Of a DNA stretch of 64,000 nt, positions 35,529-47,308 are shown in pieces. The notes beneath the pieces were generated by a model. The model made no database searches, was not told the DNA's origin, and worked only from the letters and a program-made list of their open reading frames with translations. Within the stretch, counting starts at the first letter, position 1; the number at the start of each line of letters is the position of its first letter. The stretch lies in NCBI GenBank assembly GCA_030248215.1, contig JASANG010002509.1, positions 1 through 64,000 on the forward strand, written 5' to 3'. The position numbers were made by a program, and so were the translations under genes. The stretch comes from Enoplolaimus lenunculus (lineage: Eukaryota; Nematoda; Enoplea; Enoplida; Thoracostomopsidae).

Positions 35529-36028
35529 GGTCCATGTATAGAACAGCGTCGGAGCAGTGGTATAAACATATTCCTAAGCCTAAACCTAAGCCTAAGCCTG
35601 AGCGTAAGAATAAGCCTATTCCTAAGTCTGAGCATAAGCAAAAAAGTTAGCCTAAAGCTTAAACTGACTCTATTACAGCCTCGTCGGAAAACGATCCGGC
35701 TCTGTTCAAATACTTGGGCCCCTAAGCCTAAGCCTAAGCGTAAGGGTGAGACTATTCCTAAGCCTAAGCCTAAGCCTAAGCCTAAGCCTAAGCGTAAGGG
35801 TGAGACTATTCCTAAGCCTAAGCCTAAGCCTAAGCCTAAGCCTAAGCGTAAGGGTGAGACTATTCCTAAGCCTAAGCCTAAGCCTAAGCCTAAGCCTAAG
35901 CGTAAGGGTGAGACTATTCCTAAGCCTAAGCCTAAGCCTGAGCCTAAGCAAAAACGTTAGTCTAATCATTAACTGACTCTAATACAGCCCCGCCGGAAAT
36001 CGATCCGACTCTGTGCTATACATGGGCC
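35529..36028 (+). mobile_element. TTAGGC MITE subfamily B, enlarged (500 bp)
   Basis: GGTCCATGTATAGAACAGCG left, CTATACATGGGCC right; flanks aatttctc / aatttcgc (7 of 8), so it inserted as one unit. It contains an internal copy of the right end (ending GGGCC near 35720), then three identical 54-bp units (six-base multiples ending GTAAGGGTGAGACTATT) and a second end. Confidence 0.93.
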
Positions 36029-36829
36029 AATTTCGCTCGGTTTCGGAATTAGTAATATTTGGCAGCGACGTCGCAGATAACCTGGCATAGGTTGTAATTT
36101 ATGTATACCTTAATATATTCATTTTCGTCGGACACCTACGGTACTACGAATGTATGAATTGAGTCGATTTGTCATGCTTAAAAGTTACACTGGTTCAAGT
36201 TGCGATCGTTGATTGTTATGTATGGCCTTCAGGCCGCGGTTAGCACGAGAGTAGGCCCAGCTAAGGAAGGCGGGGGCCGTTGCCCTTTAGTAGGCCTCTC
36301 ACCTCGTAAGGAATGTTTAGACATTGTTGCGAAAATCAACCCGAGGGTGGTGATTTTAAATTTTCAAATACATTTAATAGTGTAACAATGAACGTAATTT
36401 TTTCGGCGATTTGCCCGTTGTATATTGTGGCCCAGCGGGGTTTCCGTAGACGCAGAAGGCTTTGTCAGTTCCGGTCTTAATAGCAACCTCAAACACGTCA
36501 ATAGGAGCCAAACTTCTGAGAGACCTAAAATTGAACGTTAGCCAGGGTGATTTAATACAAAAATACGTTTGGTATCTTATTCGCTACGCTCATCAGGTTT
36601 CAATGATTTAGGAACTGGGCATTTAGAAGGCCCCCAAAAATTGAAAGCTGAGTCTTGAGATGTAAGTCAAAAAAGGCGTTTGGTTTTTTTCATTTCTATT
36701 GTAACAGCTGTCTTAACTGTTGCGTTCGCGGCTACCAAGAGTACAAAAGTTTTAACTAAACTACGTATGTGTTTTTATTTAATTTGATAACCATTTGTTC
36801 CAAAAAAACAAACAAAAACAGCGCATGTA
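36029..36829. other. Unassigned sequence
   Basis: No supported feature. Confidence 0.45.
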
Positions 36830-37057
36830 AAGATCAGGGGCGGAACGTTTATCTGTGGGACTAGAATAGAGTACGCTTAAGCTTTAGACTAGTTTTTTTG
36901 CTTGGTTTAGGCTTAGGCTTAAGCTTAGGAATATGCTCATTATTACGCTTAGGCTTAGGCTTAGGAATAAGCTCATTCTTACGTTTAGGCTTAAGCTCTG
37001 GTTTAGGCTTAGCAATATGCTTGTAATACTGTTTCGCCCCGGTTCTTTACATTGGCC
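36830..37057 (-). mobile_element. TTAGGC MITE subfamily A
   Basis: GCGCATGTAAAGATCAGGGG left (first bases decayed), GGTTCTTTACATTGGCC right, three array blocks. Confidence 0.88.
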
Positions 37058-37436
37058 CACGCCTCGTTCAACTTGAACTATTGGGTTGCAACCAAACAAA
37101 ATAATTTACCAAACTGAAAATATTCGAATATAATAATATTCGCGCAGAAAACAAACTTGATGTTGCTTAAATCTAGTTAGCACCTAAACTCAACCAAGTA
37201 TAACAGTCAATTGTCCCTTTAGGCCTAATTTAGTTAGCTATGTTATTTTAAATTCCAACTCGGAATCTCTCAAATCAGGTTTGTGCTTTCGCCATAAATA
37301 TTTTCGTGCAAATGTTTACTAACTTGAAAAGATTTCAATATTTTATTGTTTACACTTTTCTCATGAATATTTTTATTTTATCTTAAATCTCATTTTAAGC
37401 TAAAATCCAAATTACTTCGGCCAGAAGGCGTTTACC

Positions 37437-37815
37437 ATCACCACTTAGTAGTAGCAGTTTGACGCTCGAGGCGAATGAGCTCGAGTCTTAGGGGAGAGTC
37501 AGTATCATTTTTATTATCGTCCTAATTTGCATAGTTACTGTTCACGGTGTATAATATAAGATTAGACAGTTTTCAAGTTATAGTATACTCGGCCTATGTA
37601 TAGGACAGGGCCGGATCGTTTTCCGGTGGGGATGTACGAGAGTCAGTTTAAGCTATAGACTGAATTTTTTGCTTAGGCTTAGGCTTAGGCTTATGCTTAG
37701 GAATAGGCTCATCCTTACGCTTAGGCTTAGGCTTAGGCTTAGGATTATTCTTATACTACTCCTCCGGCCCTGTTCTATACATGAGCCGTATACTCTATGC
37801 GTGAAAGGTTTAAGA
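37437..37815. mobile_element. Diverged TTAA/tRNA-like MITE relative with a nested insertion
   Basis: GTTTGACGCTCGAGGC near 37457 recalls the tRNA-like family, as do GTATACTC and GTGAAAGGTTTA around 37800. A subfamily B TTAGGC MITE sits inside it at GTATACTC. Confidence 0.5.
37591..37797 (-). mobile_element. TTAGGC MITE subfamily B
   Basis: GGCCTATGTATAGGACAGGG left, CTGTTCTATACATGAGCC right; flanked by a perfect 8-bp duplication, gtatactc on both sides. Confidence 0.95.
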
Positions 37816-39091
37816 ATCTATAAAGTCGAAATTCGTTATAAAAAACTAATAAGGAAAGATTTTTGAGATTGAACTGAAATTCACAGGAAGACAACAGCGA
37901 AACTTTTATGTTAATACGTAAGTGCTTTTATTTACAACGTTTACTCAGAAATGAAACAGTTTTGGCTAACTTTTAACAATTTAGGTTTGATAATAACATA
38001 TATGGATATTTAGGTATAATTTGAAAACTTGTTGCAACTGCTGGCAAAACGATTCTGCTGACGCATTTTTGTAAGCGTTCAATTTAGTGAAAATATTGTA
38101 TACAAAATTATTAGCCAGAACGCAAACTGTGTAGGTATTCAACGAGATCTTGCAGTATTGATTGCGCGACTCGTACGATATAGGATTAGTGAAAAAACTC
38201 GCGAGCGAAGCAAACGATACGGCAAAGGGTCGTAAGCCTGAAAAGAGCCGTATGGCTTAACCCTTTTCGAAAATGTTGGCCCCTAGAAGAGTTTAAGCTT
38301 CGTTTGTAGGCTTGTTATTTCAACAGCTGGCCAAACCTAAACTTGTCTGGTTTCTATAGTAGGTTCAGCGCGCTACGGTGGGTAAGCCAAACGCAATTTC
38401 AGTCCTAAATCTTAACACAAAGTTTTGGGTTTGAGTCCTGTTAAAGATCATAGCCCAAGAGGTCTCCGTTGGTTCCGCACGTGCGAACCGGTACGATTCC
38501 TATACATCGACGGTACACTGGACCGTTTAACATCTACCTTTAAGGGCACGTTTTTGGTTAAAGGTGCGCATCAGCGTCGGTTCTTTTTGGTTTGATGTTA
38601 TTACTGGCATACTGGTTCAATATATATAGTTGTGAATAGACATAAGACAAAAAAATGATTTCTACAGGCTGATATTTGGTTTATTGGGTTTTTTTTGACA
38701 CGGGCATATTTTTTTAGGTTCGTCAGTTATATAAAACTGGTTTGGTTTATCGACTATAAATGATGAGAGGTATCAAATAGAAGCTGGCATATGTCGCATT
38801 TTTGCAATTACAACGGTAACTTTGCGTATAAGCTATAAAATTGTTCTTGGTATTCTGTAAAATTCCCTATGATTGCTTAACGCGCTTAGTAAAAAAATAT
38901 CGTTTTGTTTACATTTAATAGATTTATATACTAGTCTGCCAGCTTTGCGCAATGCGTAAAAGTTATCGAAAGCACAAAAATTGGCTTGTAAATTTTTGTT
39001 TTCGTAGAACAATCACTTGTATTTCTTAAGAAATTATTGTAAACAAAGTATTAATTCTGGAAAGTTTTGCCCAAAATACGTATGTTGTAGG
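37816..39091. other. Unassigned sequence, 1.3 kb
   Basis: No gene or clear repeat. AAAGTTTTGGGTTTGAGTCC near 38417 is a scrap of the dispersed repeat also seen at 13.7 kb. Confidence 0.45.
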
Positions 39092-39239
39092 AATATTCTT
39101 AAAAGTCAAAGTCTACGCCTAAATGTACGCATAAGCCTATATCTAAACCTAAGCCTAAGCAAAAAATAAGTCTAAAGCTTAAGCTTACTCTATTTCAGTC
39201 TCGCAGAAAAACAATCCGCCCCTGATCGTTACATGAACC
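39092..39239 (+). mobile_element. TTAGGC MITE subfamily A, left end decayed
   Basis: CCTAAGC array, AAGTCTAAAGCTTAAGCTTA block, right end CCCCTGATCGTTACATGAAC then C. Confidence 0.75.
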
Positions 39240-39679
39240 GAACTCGATATAAAGAGATGACGTTGATTGAACCCATTTGGCTATTAAGGCTACAGCCTTT
39301 GTCTGGCACTGGAAATTTCTGTATTCGTTTCACAAATGTATCAAGTTGAAGTAATTTGGGCAATTTAAGCAAGGTCACTAACTATTAAACGCTAAATTTC
39401 TACGTGATTTTGTCATGAAAACAACAATACTGATACTGGATAACAAGTAAGAACGATGATCTTGAAGAAAAGTTCCGTATTTTTGTACCCGTCTATTTAT
39501 GTTTGATACAAGTCGACTGCGGGAACTGTTTGTTTTGCTCAGTACCGGATACAGAGGGAACAGAGATTCCTGTCGGTCCGGTCGTGGTTCAATTTCTACG
39601 TTATAAATAGTTCATTGGAAGGTCACTGTGTAAAACAAATAGGCTAAAATATGGCGAGTGTATTAACACGGTTTCAAGA

Positions 39680-39897
39680 TTTTTAAGCCTACACTTAATT
39701 CTATGCCTAAAGCGTAAGCCTAAACATAAGCCTATAACCAAACCTAACTCTTCATTTTTCATAAGCCTAAATTAAGCCTAAAGCCCTTAACCTAAGCATG
39801 TGCCTAACAGTTAGCTTAAATACAAGCCAAGCTTACCTTTTTCAAAATCCACCAATATCCCGGTCTCTCATTGGACGGGGGTCTTTAGCTTGGGCCG
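39680..39897 (+). mobile_element. Highly diverged CCTAAG-type element
   Basis: Scattered AAGCCTA words over 150 bp, GTTAGCTTAAATACAAGCC block, and GCTTGGGCC at right; an old member of the TTAGGC group. Confidence 0.5.
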
Positions 39898-40090
39898 GAT
39901 CCTATGGTAAATTTAAAATACTTCTCGGTTGCCATGATTTAAGGTTTCTTAAAAAACGATACCTAATTTGAAAAACAAAATTAACCAGAAGCCTGATGTC
40001 AGATTTTGAACCAACTCTGATGTTCAATGTTTGATATATTTAATTATTTTTTACCGCAAACAATCAATTGCTAGTTGGTACCATGAAAAC

Positions 40091-40395
40091 GGCCTATGTA
40101 TAGAACAGGGTCGGAACAGTAGTATACGCATATTCCTAAGCCTAAAGCCTATGCCTAAGCCTAAGCCTAAGCTTAAGCTTAAGCGTATGGATGAGCCAAT
40201 TCCTAAGCCTAAGCATAAGCCTAAGCGTATGGATGTGCCACTTCCTAAGCCTAAGCTTAAGCCTAAGCGTATGGATGAGCCTATTCTTAAGCCTAAACCT
40301 AAGCCTAAGCCTTAGCAAAAAATTAGTCTAAAGCTTAAACTGACTCCATTATAGCCCCTCCAAAAAATGATTCGGCCCTGTTCAATACATGGGCC
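40091..40395 (+). mobile_element. TTAGGC MITE subfamily B
   Basis: GGCCTATGTATAGAACAGGG left, CTGTTCAATACATGGGCC right; flanks atgaaaac / atcaaaac (7 of 8). The array has 42-bp higher-order units (seven hexamers) marked by GTATGGATG. Confidence 0.94.
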
Positions 40396-41253
40396 ATCAA
40401 AACTATCGTAAGGTTAACCTTAAACCAGCTGTACCGCGATATATTGATTGATGTCGTCTATTTTGTGTCTATTCCAGCAAGGACTAAGACATAAATGACG
40501 TTTTTGCCAATTCTGTGCAATGGGTCAATTTAAGCCAACAGAACTGTCCAGATTATAATAATCAAATTGACTACGTTTAGTAGGGTTAGGCTTAGGCTTA
40601 AAAATGTTATAAACAGTAATGCGATGATGCAAAATCGTTTATCAAATTAACTTTAGCGTGGCGAATTTGAATAATCCTCGTGCTCTATTTGTGATATCGT
40701 GTGGCGTTCGCTGATACCAAGTAACTTTTGATGGGAAACACGGCGAATTTGGTTTATGCAAACGGCGTAAACGCCCTTATATCGTTCTGAAGCAGATTTC
40801 TGGCAAGAGTCGCAGTACAGCAATTACAGCAGCCTTAGAGCCACGAGTTGACATTACCACCAGACATAAGCATGGTTCAAGCGAGAGTAACGAAGGAAGA
40901 AAATTTTGTTATGAAGGTTTTACTCTGGTGTCTGTAACGGGGGCGGTACTCGAGTATTCAGAAATTTCAGGGGCACATATTCCCTATATTCCGCTTATAG
41001 GCCCTTGGACATGACATTACACCTACGTTTGTTATGTGGGTCGCTATTTTAACTCGGCCTCATTACTAATTTTAAAATGTCAATGTTTTCCGTACCTGCT
41101 GTCAAATGCAGAAAGTTTATGTCGACAGGATTGCATCTTGGAATTGTTTGCGTAGAATGGGAACGAAGACGTTTAGACGGGCAAGAAAAAAATTCTTGCA
41201 AAGAATTTTTCGATTAATATTTTTTTGACCAGCGTTGGGCGATGGTGTTCGCA
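40396..41253. other. Unassigned sequence
   Basis: A single short TTAGGC run near 40590 apart, no supported feature. Confidence 0.45.
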
Positions 41254-41387
41254 CACTGCAAAAAATGGTGAATCAAGTTGCAGACTCTCTTTTAACTCTG
41301 GTGGAGTCGGATTTTTACTCAGTTTGTTTTTAGTCAGGAAAAGCCTATTTCGGAGAGAGTCAGTTTCACTCACCGTTTTTTGCAGTG
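41254..41387. mobile_element. Palindromic MITE, internally deleted copy
   Basis: CACTGCAAAAAATGGTGAATC ends shortened to the core CACTGCAAAAAATGG, and CACCGTTTTTTGCAGTG; 134 bp instead of about 210. Confidence 0.88.
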
Positions 41388-42021
41388 CATAAACGATGGC
41401 GCCTCCCGCTGGTTGTTTGTAGTACAGGACTTGATTTGTTTACTTCAACTGCAAAATGATATCTCCAATTGAAGTTTGAAAGTCTATAAACAGAAATAGA
41501 TGTTTTGTGACGTTTTTGTTTAAATTATAATTATAGGAACTCGACAAAGATTTGAACTTAAGATAATACAGACTTAAAATCACTTCGTTGTGGGCTAAGC
41601 GTAGCGATACTAAAATTTTTGTTACCTCAGTCAATTCAGCAGAATTAATATTCCAAAGCTTGTAAAAAATGCGTTTCTTGTTGTCAGAAATTTTTTAAAG
41701 GGTGGTATACCCACAATTATCCGGCCTCTGCCACTAATTATGACCACAATAGTTTAGTCAAACACAAAAATGAATAAAACGGTTTAAAAATATGACAGAT
41801 GACATGAAAATCAGATACCGGTATGGTTTATGTTCAAGATTGACTGCGGGTTGAAAAGTTTTTTCTTGGTTCAAACAAGATAAATACTCGAGACCAGGGT
41901 TTTAATAGAAAAGGTTTGTAAGCTTAGTTGAACGCGTAAAGGTTACTATAATTACGACTGCTACTGTCAGATAATTTTTATCATCAAAACTTATCAAGAG
42001 CGTAGGTTTATTGGATTTTTT
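41388..42021. other. Unassigned AT-rich sequence
   Basis: No supported feature. Confidence 0.45.
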
Positions 42022-42221
42022 GGGCCCATGTAAACATCAGTAGCGGAACGTTTTTCTGTGGGACTTGAAAAGCGTAAGCTAAAGCTTCAGTCATTTTTTG
42101 CTTGGCTTAGGTTTAAGCTTAGGCTTAGGAATATACTCTTTGTTACACTTAGGTGAAGGCTTAGGCTTAGGCTTAGGAATATGTTTATAATACTGTTCCG
42201 CCCCGGTGTTTTACATTGTCC
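42022..42221 (-). mobile_element. TTAGGC MITE subfamily A
   Basis: GGGCCCATGTAAACATCAG left, GTGTTTTACATTGTCC right; flanked by a perfect 8-bp duplication, gatttttt on both sides. Confidence 0.94.
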
Positions 42222-43250
42222 GATTTTTTGGTTTAAGCAATCTAGTAGCAGGACAAAAACACGTTATTTATTGATCAGAATGAAGACTAAAATAATACAA
42301 CTAAACGTCAGATATGCTTTAAAAATCAGGCGTGTGTTTAGCTAGCTTAACCTGCCAGGGGAGAGCCAATAATTGTCACGGGAAGGGTATACAACGATTC
42401 TAGCTAAACATATGTGAGGGGGCTAAAAGTGTGCAACGAGTACGCATGACTTTACAAACAAAGTTGAAAATTTTCTAGGGTCAGACAACGTTATTTAGAC
42501 GAGCTTAGTTCTGTCCACCTGTAGTTGCAAGTTCGCGTCTTATAGACGGGTTGCAAACACAACGGTTCAACAACTTATGCAAATACCTAAGGGAACGTCT
42601 ATCTGTACCATACGTCGTATTCTGTTTTCACATTGTCAGACATATCCGATATCCAGGCAAATCCTATGCGCTTCTTATTAGCTCATCTTGTAATATTAAA
42701 CATATGATTCGATTAACAATACAGTCTCAGTGATCGTACGGTTTGGGGATTAAAGTCCAGGACCTTTGGTCCCACATCGGTCCGATGTGTCGAGACCTCG
42801 ACGAGAGCAGGAGCGCCCCCACGAGGGGGGCATTAGGGGAGCCGTGCCCCCAAATTTGGCTGGTGTCACCCCAAATAGACACTAATTCGGTGCCCTCTAA
42901 ATATAATTTTCTGCGGACGCCCCTGGGTGAGAGCTCCAAAGGGCCTTAATGCATCATACAGAAGCCTTGCTTAACTTCTAGAAGGTCCTTGGGACACTAG
43001 ACCCGGTCCATTAGGGCTCAAATCCATTGACTACGAAATGTACTGATGAGACTACTGCACGTGATAAATGACAATCAGAAAAAACTCGCAAGCGAAACGA
43101 TCGAGAAACAAAATGTAATTTTGGTACTAAATTTTAATCCAACATTTCGTTTTGATCCATGTTGCAGACGCGAGGCCGGGGTACACTTTCTTGCACCCGC
43201 TAGTGTAATAGGGTACACGAGAAATTTGTGGCATTTATGAACCACAGACC
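42222..43250. other. Unassigned, with two repeat scraps
   Basis: 42349-42500 has words of the GGCCCGTAGCC hAT-like family; 42760-42920 is a GC-rich island (GAGCGCCCCCACGAGGGGGG) without coding support. Confidence 0.45.
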
Positions 43251-43511
43251 TTAACCCCCTTCTCACATTGAGTTGCCTGTAGGCAACTGAGCGCAGTGTA
43301 TATACGTTAAATAGTATACATCGCACCGTGTTTAACAATTGCAATACGTATACATAGCACTAAATCACCACAAGACGTGAGAACCCCCTCGGGCTCGAGC
43401 GTCAAGCTCCTGAAGCTGAGTGGTGATGGTATACGCCTCCCTAGAGTTCGAACCCTAGCATAAAAGTAGGTCTCATGGAAAATAGAAAATATTCATGTGC
43501 GAAAGGGTTAA
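43251..43511 (+). mobile_element. TTAA-flanked MITE with tRNA-like core, small internal deletion
   Basis: TTAACCCCCTTCTCACAT to GTGCGAAAGGGTTAA; 261 bp, lacking about 10 bp between CGCCTCCC and AGAGTTCGAACCC. Confidence 0.93.
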
Positions 43512-44456
43512 TGCTTGTTTTACTGTAGTTGGAGCAAGCGATAGATTTAAAAAAAATAGCTTCAAAATACGGACTTAATAACTTTGTTTCGCTCTGAATG
43601 TCATGTTTGATTTATTTATTCAGCAGCTTTTCATCCAGTGTAACAATGAATATTTGTGCCGACACAGTGAATTTTATTATTTTTGATTGGATTTATATTG
43701 TCGAACACGGACGGGTCCAACAAGGGTACATAGCGGTGAAGACCGACTACAAAGGGATCACAGCCCAGTTTTGTATTAATGATTTAAACGTCTAAAGTGG
43801 TGTGTTTGGCTTACTGCTTGCTTCGCTTGCGAATCGCATCTGACACGGCTGTTTGTTGCACAAATTTCTGGATCCGCCACTGAACGGTTACACTGTCGTG
43901 CGTTGGCGAACGCTACTGAATAACTGATGTTTTTATTTATGAGACAACGTTGTCGTGCTAGTTTCACAAGATTGAAACGAGATATAGGTATATTGTTTTT
44001 AATCGATCAGTATGATTGCTTGCGATAATAGATATCTCCACCCGCGGCTGGCGGATCAAACAAGGGCTAGTCTACCCGCTCCATGGCCTCGACGACGAAT
44101 CAAAGCCAAAATGTTGTATTAAGATTTAGTACTAAAATTGCGTTTGGCTTCTCGAACACGCGCGCGCGCGCCAATGTGAAGTTTCTGGATCCGCCATTGC
44201 AATAATTGATCCTTTCGGTATCGCCAAACATATACCGGTTTTAAGCTATCAATATGATTGCTTGAGTTATGAAACTTTGGTTCACGGTTTAGTGTTTTGC
44301 AATCAGGTCACTGCCAGGCTTTGAACCATTTTTGATGTAAAAGGGTTTTGCAAGTGATCATACCGATCGAACAGCCATTTTTGACTTTAACCGTCACGCG
44401 TTTTGGTTTGCGTCTGTAGAAATTTCACGAAGATATGATCCCTTCATCCCTGTTTT
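43512..44456. other. Unassigned, with GGATCCGCCACTG ends
   Basis: CTGGATCCGCCACTG at about 43870 and CTGGATCCGCCATTG at about 44190 are ends of a hAT-like family; AGTACTAAAATTGCGTTTGG near 44130 recurs at 46215 and 59480. Full elements cannot be delimited. Confidence 0.5.
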
Positions 44457-44654
44457 AGCCAATGTATAGAACAGGACCGGAACTGTAGTATAGCGTATTC
44501 TTAAGCCTATGTCTTAGCCTAAGCGTACGAATGAGCCTATTCCTAAGCCTAAGTTGAAGCCTAAGCCTACACAATAAAGTTTAGTCAAAAGCTTAAACTG
44601 ACTCGACTACAGCCCCGCCAGAAATTAATCCGGGGCCCTGTTCTATATATGGCC
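44457..44654 (+). mobile_element. TTAGGC MITE subfamily B
   Basis: AGCCAATGTATAGAACAGGA left, CTGTTCTATATATGGCC right, short array and AAAGCTTAAACTGACTC block. Confidence 0.9.
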
Positions 44655-44897
44655 CCGTTTTGTATATGCTTCAATTTGTCGTATACCTAACAATGATATT
44701 AAAATTGCAAATTTGAACAAATTTGTTTTTAGCCATAGGCAGACGGTGTTCGCTGTATGAAATTAATTCGTTTATTTTTAATTTCCGTCGAAATTTTCTG
44801 ATTGAAACAATGCAAATTGAAAAATTATGTTGCGAGCTTAAATGCCTGCAGAAGAAAGTAAAAATTTGTGTAATTAACTAACGGTGTATTATCTGTT

Positions 44898-45093
44898 GGC
44901 TCATGTAAAGATCAGAGGCGGAACGTTTTTTCGATGGGACTTGAATAGAGTAAGCTTAAGCTTTAGACTATTTTTTGCTTATGCTTTGGATTAGGCTTAG
45001 GCTTAGGAATAAACTCATTCTTACGCTTAGGCTTAGGTTTCGGTTTAGAAATACGTGTATAACACTGTTCCGCCCCTGGTCTTTACACTGGCC
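44898..45093 (-). mobile_element. TTAGGC MITE subfamily A
   Basis: GGCTCATGTAAAGATCAGAG left, GGTCTTTACACTGGCC right; flanks tatctgtt / catcggtt (6 of 8). Confidence 0.9.
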
Positions 45094-45367
45094 CATCGGT
45101 TCGATTCGTCTTTAAGCAAACCAGTTTTACGTCATGTTCTCTGGCTAAATTTCTTCTCTATTTGTGGTTTGGATGAAATTAGCCGATATGACCAAGTACA
45201 TGCATTTAGCGTTTCCCCTAATTTAACCTATAATTTTGCTAAAAATCTATTTTTAAGTCTGTTAACTGTTTAAAATTAAAAAAATATCGCTTTCATAGCA
45301 CTGTTTGCCGAAATACTAGAATGACTATTTAAGTTTTCCAAATAATAAGCAGAGCGATAACTGTTGG

Positions 45368-45704
45368 CAGTAACGGGTCCAGAGATGGTTTGGGGGGTGG
45401 GGCGTACGCCCCCCATCAGAAAGTTTTTTGTGTTAAAATGGTAACGTCCCTACCTTACCGTTTTTCCGTCAGAAAATGTTTTGTAAAAAACAACTTTTCC
45501 AGCAGATTTTTGTGTGATAAAATGGTAAGGTTTCTAACTTACAATTTTTTACATTTTTTCCCGCAGGATTTGTTGTGATAATATGGTAAGGTCCCTAAAA
45601 CTATTTGGTGACAAATTGATACGGTCCCAACCTTACAATTTTTGCGTTTCACAACATTTGCCAGCGCCCCCCCCACCGTTTAGAAATTTTTGGATCCACC
45701 TCTG
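45368..45704 (+). mobile_element. hAT-like MITE, GGATCC family with GGTAAGG repeats
   Basis: CAGTAACGGGTCCAGAGA left, TTTTTGGATCCACCTCTG right; six-of-eight matching flanks actgttgg / actgttac. Five internal units of about 55 bp around ATGGTAAGGTCCCTACCTTA. Confidence 0.8.
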
Positions 45705-46631
45705 ACTGTTACAAAATTTAATAGCAAAATACAGTTTCAAGTGGATTCTTGATATCCTTTGGTCTCATTGCACCCATTTGCGCTCACATAGGGGAGTGGC
45801 ATACCTTAGTATCTTCTACATTTTGTACCAGCTATAAGACTGCTTTCTATAACTTTTCTGTGACGTTCAATCAATATAACCCCAACAGTTTTAGAATTCC
45901 GGATTTATGGTTAATTGTTTGTACAAATTTTTGTTGCGTTGTTTGACAAACGACATTTAACAAAATGTAAATTTATATTCGAGTCTGTTTTAAAAATACA
46001 TTTCAACAGTGTTTTATTAATAAAATTACACTGAGAAACGCTTGTTTTTGCAGCAAATTGTTGTAGTTGCTGTATATCAGTGTTGAATGATGCTTGCAAA
46101 CGAGGCGGGCGGAGTTGCGTCAACGGCCGCTTTTTGAGCATCAAACCTGGATACCGATCAAGGCTTAAACCCGTTGCGTATAGGGATGAAACTAAAAAAT
46201 TTGTGTTCAGATTTAATACTAAAATTGCGTTTGGATTCTCGCTCGTAAGCGTTTGTCTATATTTTATATCGTGCAAACTCCCTTGCAAAACAATTTCCAA
46301 ATCTGATATTTGTGTTTTTTAATATTAGCAATCTTGACTAAAACAGCTTAATGTAAGTTGACGGGTAGCGTTAGAATTTTTACTAGACAACATGGGTATG
46401 CGTTATTTGTTTTTGCGTATTACCGTAACAGAAAACTTTGATTAGGAAAAAATTATAATTTTATACCATTTCCTATTCATTTAGTTGACTTACTGATGTA
46501 AGGTGTTATTCAGGCCATGACCTGCTAACAGGCATTAAAATCATTAAGATTTGAGCACTAAAATTACGGTTAGTTTCGCGCACCGCTTTGGTCTCTGAAC
46601 TTTTTTCTATCTAAGATACATCGTATCACCA
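45705..46631. other. Unassigned sequence
   Basis: A 129-codon minus-strand frame (46300-45911) lacks a domain or splice support; the dispersed word ACTAAAATTGCGTTTGG is at 46215. Confidence 0.4.
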
Positions 46632-46842
46632 CACTGCAAAAAATGGTGAGTCAAATTGACTCTCTCCGAAATAAGCTCTACGGGACTACACTAACTGAGT
46701 CAAATTCGACTCCGTCAGAGTCAAACGTGCGACTCAGAGAGAAGGATTTGACGCTGGCGGAGTCGAATTTGACACACTTCGTGTAGAGTCCCGTAGGGCG
46801 TATTTCGGAGATAGTCAATTTGACTCACCATTTTTTGCAGTG
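46632..46842. mobile_element. Palindromic MITE (CACTGCAAAAAATGG family)
   Basis: CACTGCAAAAAATGGTGAG ... CTCACCATTTTTTGCAGTG, TA on the right side. Confidence 0.92.
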
Positions 46843-46849
46843 TATAAGC

Positions 46850-46934
46850 AGAAGCCTAAATCAAAATCCTAAACCTGAGCAACACAGTAGTCTAAAGATT
46901 AAGCTCACTCTGCCCTGATCTGTTCATAGGGGCA
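46850..46934 (+). mobile_element. TTAGGC MITE fragment
   Basis: AAGCCTAAATC, AGTAGTCTAAAGATTAAGC and CCTGATCTGTTCATAGGGGC: right part of a decayed subfamily A copy. Confidence 0.55.
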
Positions 46935-47225
46935 GTTATTATAGCATCTTGAAAACTTTCTGAGATATTAAATTGCAATCTAGAATACTGTTATAATGTA
47001 CTGTTACTTTACCATATACTCTATATTACAAAAGAATAAGTGATAATCTGTCGCTGAACCGCTTCAGTTTAAATTTGTCTCATTTTAGCATCAATCAGCG
47101 CCTTCCGGCATCTTATCATACGTCTGTCAAACTTCGTATTCTAACGTATTGCCGTGTATTTGAAATCTTATCCATTTGGATATAACATATAAATCAGTGG
47201 CGAATCCACAAATTTTTGAACGCTG

Positions 47226-47256
47226 CACTGCAAAAAATGATGAGTCTGACTCAGTT
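47226..47256. mobile_element. Left fragment of interrupted palindromic MITE
   Basis: CACTGCAAAAAATGATGAGTC-type start (first 15 bases match the family exactly) then GACTCAGTT, where the 5-kb block begins. Confidence 0.75.
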
Positions 47257-47308
47257 ATAAGTCAGAAAGTTATGGGACGCCGCCTACCCTCGGCAACTTT
47301 CTGCTTAT
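47257..47308. other. Stem-loop at left end of the 5-kb block
   Basis: Arms ATAAGtCAGAAAGTT and AACTTTCTGCTTAT pair over 14 bp with one bulged base, around a loop of about 23 nt. It directly adjoins the left MITE fragment. Confidence 0.6.

Noticed and set aside
35706-35976. Leu-Arg and Leu-Ser repeat frames in TTAGGC arrays, here and at 22972-23347
   Set aside because: Hexamer arrays stay open in several frames; no initiation context or non-repeat sequence.
45911-46300. 129-codon minus-strand frame
   Set aside because: Contains dispersed-repeat words seen at 44.1 and 59.5 kb and no recognisable domain.
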